Source: Syntrophaceae bacterium UBA5761 (GTDB lineage: Bacteria; Desulfobacterota; Syntrophia; Syntrophales; UBA4778). From it: a stretch of DNA of 10,489 nt. The stretch is taken from contig DIEZ01000013.1 of assembly GCA_002418885.1 (NCBI GenBank), positions 17,183 through 27,671 of the forward strand. Direction: 5' to 3'. Of this stretch, positions 6,950 to 10,489 are shown one piece after another (within the stretch, counting starts at the first letter, position 1; every line of letters starts with the position of its first letter). The position numbers and the translations under genes were made by a program. A model generated the notes under the pieces. The model saw only the letters and a program-made list of their open reading frames with translations. It was not told the origin of the DNA and searched no databases.

Positions 6950-8311
6950 GTGAGAGAAATTTGGAATAAAAGTATTGACATCATTAAAAGAAATATAACA
7001 CAGCAGAACTTCGAGACCTGGATCCAACCGCTCGAAATTGTATCCTTACAGGAGAACAACGCCTACCTGAGCGTACCGAATAAATTCTTTAAGGATTGGC
7101 TCTCCGAGAACTACACACCCGTCATCAAGGACGCCCTATCGTCCGTAACCGGTTTCCCCGTAAAGGTTGTACTTGTAGTGGATAAGGTTCCCGACGGCGC
7201 CAATTCAAACACTACAACCCCTAAAAGGGAAGAACACGGCTCAAAGAAACAGACCCAGAAAAAATCCCCCCGGTTGATGGTCTACTCTTCCCTTAACCTC
7301 AACTACAGCTTCGAAAGGTTCGTCGTCGGGCCGTGCAACCAATTTGCCCACGCAGCCTGCATGGCCGTTGCCGAACAGCCGGGCCGGGCCTACAATCCCC
7401 TCTTCATCTACGGCGGCGTCGGCCTCGGTAAGACCCATCTCCTCAATGCCATCGGCCTACAGGCCATGAAAATCAACCCTGATCGCCACGTCCTCTATGT
7501 TTCGGCGGAGGAATTCATGAACGAGCTCATCGGATGTATAAGGTATGACAAGATGCCCATGTTTAGAGAAAAATTCAGAAACATCGAATACTTACTCATA
7601 GACGACATCCAGTTTATAGCCGGGAAGGATAGGACTCAGGAAGAATTCTTCCATACCTTCAACACGCTCCACGACTCGGGAAAACAGATCGTAGTGACGA
7701 GCGATAAGTTTCCCAAAGACATCCCGAACCTCGAGGGAAGGCTCCGGTCCCGGTTCGAATGGGGTTTGGTGGCGGACATCCAACCCCCGGAAATAGAAAC
7801 TAAGATGGCGATCCTAATCAAAAAAGCCGAAGAAAATCAGTTGAACCTGCCGAATGATGTCGCCCACTTCATCGCCTCCAAATCCGAGTCGAGCATCCGT
7901 GAGCTGGAGGGATACCTGATCCGCATCGCCGCCTATGCCTCTCTGTCGGGCAAGGCCATAACCATGGACCTTGCAAAAGAAATCCTCAACAAAATCCTCA
8001 AGCAGGAAGCGCCTGTCGAGCTATCGGTCGATGAAATCATCAAGACGGTCTCCGGAATGTTCGCGATTAGAATCAACGACCTAAAATCGGAAAAGAAAAA
8101 CAAAAACCTCGTCATCCCCAGACAGATTACGATGTACCTGGCAAGAAAGATGACGGGCGATTCATTTCCCGATATCGGCGCCAAGATGGGGGGGAAAGAC
8201 CACTCGACCGTCATATACGCCAACAATAAAATAAAAAAACTTATTGATACCGACGTGAAGATAAAAAAAATAGTCGAGGAACTGGAAGATATCCTCTTAA
8301 AAAAGGGCTGA
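6950..8311 (+). CDS. dnaA: Chromosomal replication initiator protein DnaA
   Basis: A 453-residue initiator that binds DnaA boxes, oligomerises with ATP and opens oriC. Domain I (about 1-78) has the ITQQNFETWIQPL stretch (16-28); a short linker (about 79-112) follows. The AAA+ domain III begins near NLNYSFERFVVGPCNQFA (116-133). It shows Walker A GGVGLGKT (155-162), Walker B LLIDDIQF (215-222), the RLRSRFEWGL arginine region (264-273) and the sensor II region SIRELEG (315-321). Domain IV (about 355-453) carries the DnaA signature PRQITMYLARKMT (390-402) and the box-recognition GGKDHSTVIYA (414-424), where most relatives have GGRDHTTV. The start is GTG at 6950; AGGT about 8 bases upstream is a weak Shine-Dalgarno, and VREIWNKSIDIIK matches usual DnaA N-termini. 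It may be autoregulated through the inverted boxes upstream. Confidence 0.97.
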   Translation: MREIWNKSIDIIKRNITQQNFETWIQPLEIVSLQENNAYLSVPNKFFKDWLSENYTPVIKDALSSVTGFPVKVVLVVDKVPDGANSNTTTPKREEHGSKKQTQKKSPRLMVYSSLNLNYSFERFVVGPCNQFAHAACMAVAEQPGRAYNPLFIYGGVGLGKTHLLNAIGLQAMKINPDRHVLYVSAEEFMNELIGCIRYDKMPMFREKFRNIEYLLIDDIQFIAGKDRTQEEFFHTFNTLHDSGKQIVVTSDKFPKDIPNLEGRLRSRFEWGLVADIQPPEIETKMAILIKKAEENQLNLPNDVAHFIASKSESSIRELEGYLIRIAAYASLSGKAITMDLAKEILNKILKQEAPVELSVDEIIKTVSGMFAIRINDLKSEKKNKNLVIPRQITMYLARKMTGDSFPDIGAKMGGKDHSTVIYANNKIKKLIDTDVKIKKIVEELEDILLKKG

Positions 8312-8406
8312 TACCCACAAAAAACGACAAACCATCAACAGGCGCGTTCCACGGTAACTTTTTTAGTATTCGCCGGGTAGCAAGGTTATCAACAATTCCA
8401 CAGGTA

Positions 8407-8424
8407 CTATTATTATTTATACTA
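8407..8424 (+). other. Candidate DnaA-trio unwinding element
   Basis: Read in threes after the last box and a GG pair, the plus strand is CTA TTA TTA TTT ATA CTA. Its complement reads 3'-GAT AAT AAT AAA TAT GAT-5', so five of six triplets fit the 3'-[G/A]A[T/A]-5' DnaA-trio pattern known from Bacillus subtilis. The order box, short GC step, trios is also as expected. Confidence 0.5.
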
Positions 8425-8452
8425 AGTTTGATTTAATTTAATCTAAAAAAAC

Positions 8453-8458
8453 AAGGAG
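8453..8458 (+). promoter_or_regulatory. Shine-Dalgarno of dnaN
   Basis: AAGGAG lies 5 bases before the dnaN ATG at 8464. It is one of the strongest ribosome binding sites in the window and contrasts with the weak sites of dnaA and parA. It fixes the dnaN start. Confidence 0.8.
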
Positions 8459-8463
8459 TAGAG

Positions 8464-9588
8464 ATGGAATTTAATGTTGACAGAGAAATCTTACTGGACG
8501 GCATCCAAAAGACCCTCGGTATTGTGGACAGAAAAACAACAATGCCCATCCTGAACAACGTGCTGCTCCGGGCGGATGATAGGGGGCTGGACATCGTCGC
8601 AACGAACAGGGAGATCGGGCTGATTGCCCGTTACGACGCACAAGTGGTCACGAAAGGGGAGATCACCCTGTCAGCCAGAAAACTATTTGAAATGATAAGA
8701 GAAATTCAAGAAAAGGTCGTTCACTTCAAGATGAACGATGCGAACTGGGTGAACGTCAGTTGTGGGAAGGTCAGTTACCGTATCCCGGGTATCTCCGCCG
8801 ATGAATATCCCAAAGTTGAGGAAGGCGAGGGTCTCATGTTTGTGAACATGAAGAGTTCCGTGCTCGGGGACATGATAAGTAAGTCTGCTTTTGCCATGTC
8901 CACCGACGAAATCAGGACGAACCTTAACGGCATTTTTTTTGAAGTTGTCGAGGAGGAAGACGGGAAGAGGAAATTCCGGATGGTGGCCACGGACGGTAGT
9001 CGTATGTCGCTGGTCGATAAGGACACCGGTGGTCAGGAGTTGCTCTCATTCGGCAAGGGGATTATAATCCCCAGGAGGGGTGTGAGTGAGGTGAGGAGGT
9101 TGCTCGACGAGGGAGACGAAGATGTGGCGGTCGGCGTGGATAGGGGGATGCTGGTCATGAAAAAGAAAGACACCGTTCTCAAGGTAAGCCTGATCGACGC
9201 CGACTTTCCCGACTACAGAAGGGTCATCGACAGCATAGAGAAAGGTACGGCCGTTACGTTGAATCGCGAAGAGTTCCTCCATGCCCTGAGAAGGATGGCA
9301 GTGATGGCAAATGACAAGTACAACGGGGTCCGGATCAAGGTAACCGGCGGAAAGATGCACTTGGACTCGACAAACCCTGATGTAGGGGAGGCCAACGAGG
9401 AGTTGGATGTCCCGAGCTTGGAGACGGAATTGGATGTAGTGTACAATGTCCGGTATCTGATCGACGCCGTCGACGTAGTTGATGACGAAAATGTCGTCTT
9501 TGAGATAAGAGAGGGGATAAAACCGGGCACGGTCAGCCCGGCGCATGGGGAAAATCACCTTTCTATCATCATGCCGCTATGCGTGTGA
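8464..9588 (+). CDS. dnaN: DNA polymerase III beta subunit (sliding clamp)
   Basis: A 374-residue ring clamp that tethers DNA polymerase III and other partners to DNA, acting as a head-to-tail dimer with three folds per subunit. Seen: REILLDGIQKTLGIVDRKTT then MPILNNVLLRA (7-37), LSARKLFEMIREI (69-81), the domain II marker FRMVATDGSRMSL (171-183) where VATDGHRL is usual, IIPRRGVSEVRRLL (201-214), DADFPDYRRVI (246-256), and the C-terminal LSIIMPLCV (366-374), equivalent to the partner-binding MPMRL end of other clamps. Length is normal for the family. It follows dnaA after the 152-base origin-like spacer and has its own strong ribosome binding site. The plus strand is G-rich here, unlike dnaA. 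Confidence 0.97.
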   Translation: MEFNVDREILLDGIQKTLGIVDRKTTMPILNNVLLRADDRGLDIVATNREIGLIARYDAQVVTKGEITLSARKLFEMIREIQEKVVHFKMNDANWVNVSCGKVSYRIPGISADEYPKVEEGEGLMFVNMKSSVLGDMISKSAFAMSTDEIRTNLNGIFFEVVEEEDGKRKFRMVATDGSRMSLVDKDTGGQELLSFGKGIIIPRRGVSEVRRLLDEGDEDVAVGVDRGMLVMKKKDTVLKVSLIDADFPDYRRVIDSIEKGTAVTLNREEFLHALRRMAVMANDKYNGVRIKVTGGKMHLDSTNPDVGEANEELDVPSLETELDVVYNVRYLIDAVDVVDDENVVFEIREGIKPGTVSPAHGENHLSIIMPLCV

Positions 9589-9657
9589 AATTATTGATCA
9601 TCACCGATATTACGCGAATAAAATTACATTTTTACCCGCATGCCGATAGGCGTGGTG

Positions 9658-9666
9658 TGGTATAGT
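9658..9666 (+). promoter_or_regulatory. Extended -10 promoter of gyrB
   Basis: TGGTATAGT is a TGn extended -10 with TATAGT (5 of 6 to TATAAT). No clear -35 exists at 16-19 bases, but extended -10 promoters often lack one. Transcription would begin near 9672, about 72 bases before the gyrB ATG. A short imperfect hairpin CATGCC/GGCGTG (9639-9654, one G-T pair) occupies the spacer and -35 zone. The promoter implies gyrB is not solely read from dnaN. Confidence 0.5.
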
Positions 9667-9673
9667 AAACGCG

Positions 9674-9701
9674 AACCCCGGTGCGATCTAATGGGGGTTT
9701 T
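9674..9701 (+). terminator. Weak hairpin with T-tract in the gyrB leader
   Basis: AACCCC (9674-9679) can pair with GGGGTT (9694-9699) across a 14-base loop, and the sequence continues TT. It could be a weak terminator for dnaN. Because it starts at the predicted gyrB transcript end, it could instead be a leader structure of gyrB. The stem is only six pairs. Confidence 0.3.
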
Positions 9702-9721
9702 GTGTGGGCAAAATACTCGTG

Positions 9722-9730
9722 TGTGGATAT
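9722..9730 (-). promoter_or_regulatory. DnaA-box-like site before gyrB
   Basis: The minus strand reads ATATCCACA, which matches TTATCCACA at 8 of 9 positions. It lies in the gyrB leader, 13 bases before the start codon. It differs from the TTATCAACA form used at the other sites here, so it may be chance. Confidence 0.3.
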
Positions 9731-9743
9731 CGGGAAAGGTGTT

Positions 9744-10489
9744 ATGGCAGAAAACAGTTATTCGGCTGACAGTATAAAAGTTCTCGAGGGCCTCGAGGCC
9801 GTCCGCAAGCGACCCGCCATGTACATCGGCAGTACGGGTAAAGACGGTCTCCATCATCTCGTCTATGAGGTCGTGGACAACAGCATCGACGAGGCGACTG
9901 CCGGCTTCTGCGATACCATCGATGTGCGCATCCGGGCCGACAACAGCATCATGGTGGACGATAACGGCAGGGGGATACCCGTAGATATGCACAAAGACGA
10001 GGGTATCTCCGCCGCCACGGTGGTCCTGACCAAGCTTCACGCGGGGGCAAAGTTTTCCAACGAAAGTTACAAGATTTCCGGAGGCTTGCATGGTGTGGGC
10101 GTTTCTGTTGTCAACGCCCTTTCAGAGTACCTGGAACTGGAGGTCCGCCGGGACGGCAATGTATACAGACAATCCTTCAAAAGGGGTATCCCGACATCCG
10201 GCCTTGATGTGGTCGGGAAAACCCGAGGGATGGGGACAAAGGTCATATTCAAGCCGGACTATGAGATTTTTGAGGACCTGGACTTCAGTTTCGACATCCT
10301 TTCCAACCGCTTGCGAGAACTCGCCTTCCTGAACAGAGGTGTCAGGATCACGCTCAGCGACGACCGGGACGGAAAGAAGAGCGAATTCTTCTACAAAGGC
10401 GGGATAGTCTCTTTTGTCGAGTACATAAACCGCAATAAAGGCGTTCTTCACAAGAAGCCCATCTACTTCAGCGGTGCGCGGGAGGACTG
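9744..10489 (+). CDS. gyrB: DNA gyrase subunit B, 3' end cut by window
   Basis: The first 248 codons of the ATPase subunit of DNA gyrase, which uses ATP to introduce negative supercoils with GyrA. The ATP-binding GHKL features are visible: [19 protein letters not shown] (11-29), [10 protein letters not shown] (42-51) with the Mg-binding Asn46, [10 protein letters not shown] (72-81) with Asp73, and the ATP lid [18 protein letters not shown] then [13 protein letters not shown] (97-127). The transducer domain starts near 220. The lid has Ala102 where GGKF is usual. The ATG at 9744 gives the standard N-terminus ([16 protein letters not shown]), with AAGG 4 bases upstream. Position after dnaN favours GyrB over ParE. 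recF is not between them. Confidence 0.96.
   Translation, partial: MAENSYSADSIKVLEGLEAVRKRPAMYIGSTGKDGLHHLVYEVVDNSIDEATAGFCDTIDVRIRADNSIMVDDNGRGIPVDMHKDEGISAATVVLTKLHAGAKFSNESYKISGGLHGVGVSVVNALSEYLELEVRRDGNVYRQSFKRGIPTSGLDVVGKTRGMGTKVIFKPDYEIFEDLDFSFDILSNRLRELAFLNRGVRITLSDDRDGKKSEFFYKGGIVSFVEYINRNKGVLHKKPIYFSGARED

Larger units (their letters stand above)
8311..8463. other. Probable oriC core: dnaA-dnaN spacer with DnaA boxes and AT-rich unwinding region
   Basis: The spacer contains an exact TTATCAACA box at 8386-8394, then AATTCCACA at 8394-8402 (6 of 9 to TTATCCACA), GG, and an AT-rich tract (8405-8454). Weaker boxes are ATACCCACA (8311-8319) and CCATCAACA (8332-8340), each 7 of 9. Many bacteria keep the unwinding element exactly here, between dnaA and dnaN. 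The AT-rich stretch also holds -10-like TATACT (8418-8423), which may serve dnaN, though no good -35 goes with it. Function is inferred from position, boxes and base composition. Confidence 0.68.

Overview
The window looks like the replication-origin neighbourhood of a Gram-negative chromosome of moderate GC. The lipopolysaccharide inner-core genes imply an outer membrane. The order rsmG-parA-parB-dnaA-dnaN-gyrB is typical of bacterial oriC regions. The overall style is compatible with a deltaproteobacterial (Desulfobacterota-like) lineage, but that placement is only an inference from protein style and gene order. No phage, insertion sequence, CRISPR array, tRNA or rRNA was seen.

Left part (1-4101, all on the minus strand): trmJ (tRNA 2'-O-methyltransferase) is followed downstream by an iron-containing-type alcohol dehydrogenase (kdnB-like), a DegT/DnrJ-type aminotransferase (kdnA-like) and hldD (ADP-heptose epimerase, cut by the window edge). 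The dehydrogenase/aminotransferase pair matches the known Shewanella enzymes that convert the C8 hydroxyl of Kdo to an amino group, giving Kdo8N. Their position beside hldD, which supplies inner-core heptose, supports an envelope role. A likely promoter for kdnB-kdnA-hldD overlaps the end of trmJ.

Middle part (4260-6776, plus strand): rsmG (16S rRNA m7G methyltransferase), then the chromosome segregation pair parA-parB, translationally coupled through a 1-base overlap. No good parS site was found.

Right part (6950-10489, plus strand): dnaA (GTG start), dnaN and the first 248 codons of gyrB. recF, which often lies between dnaN and gyrB, is absent. The origin appears to be split. A perfect inverted pair of TTATCAACA DnaA boxes lies just before dnaA. 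Another TTATCAACA box lies in the dnaA-dnaN spacer, followed by an AT-rich stretch with DnaA-trio-like triplets and the dnaN ribosome binding site. Hand counts of G and C on the plus strand shift from C-rich in dnaA to G-rich in dnaN, which agrees with an origin between them. gyrB has its own extended -10 promoter, a small leader hairpin and a DnaA-box-like site.

No gene-free stretch exceeds 300 bases; the spacers are 89 to 181 bases.
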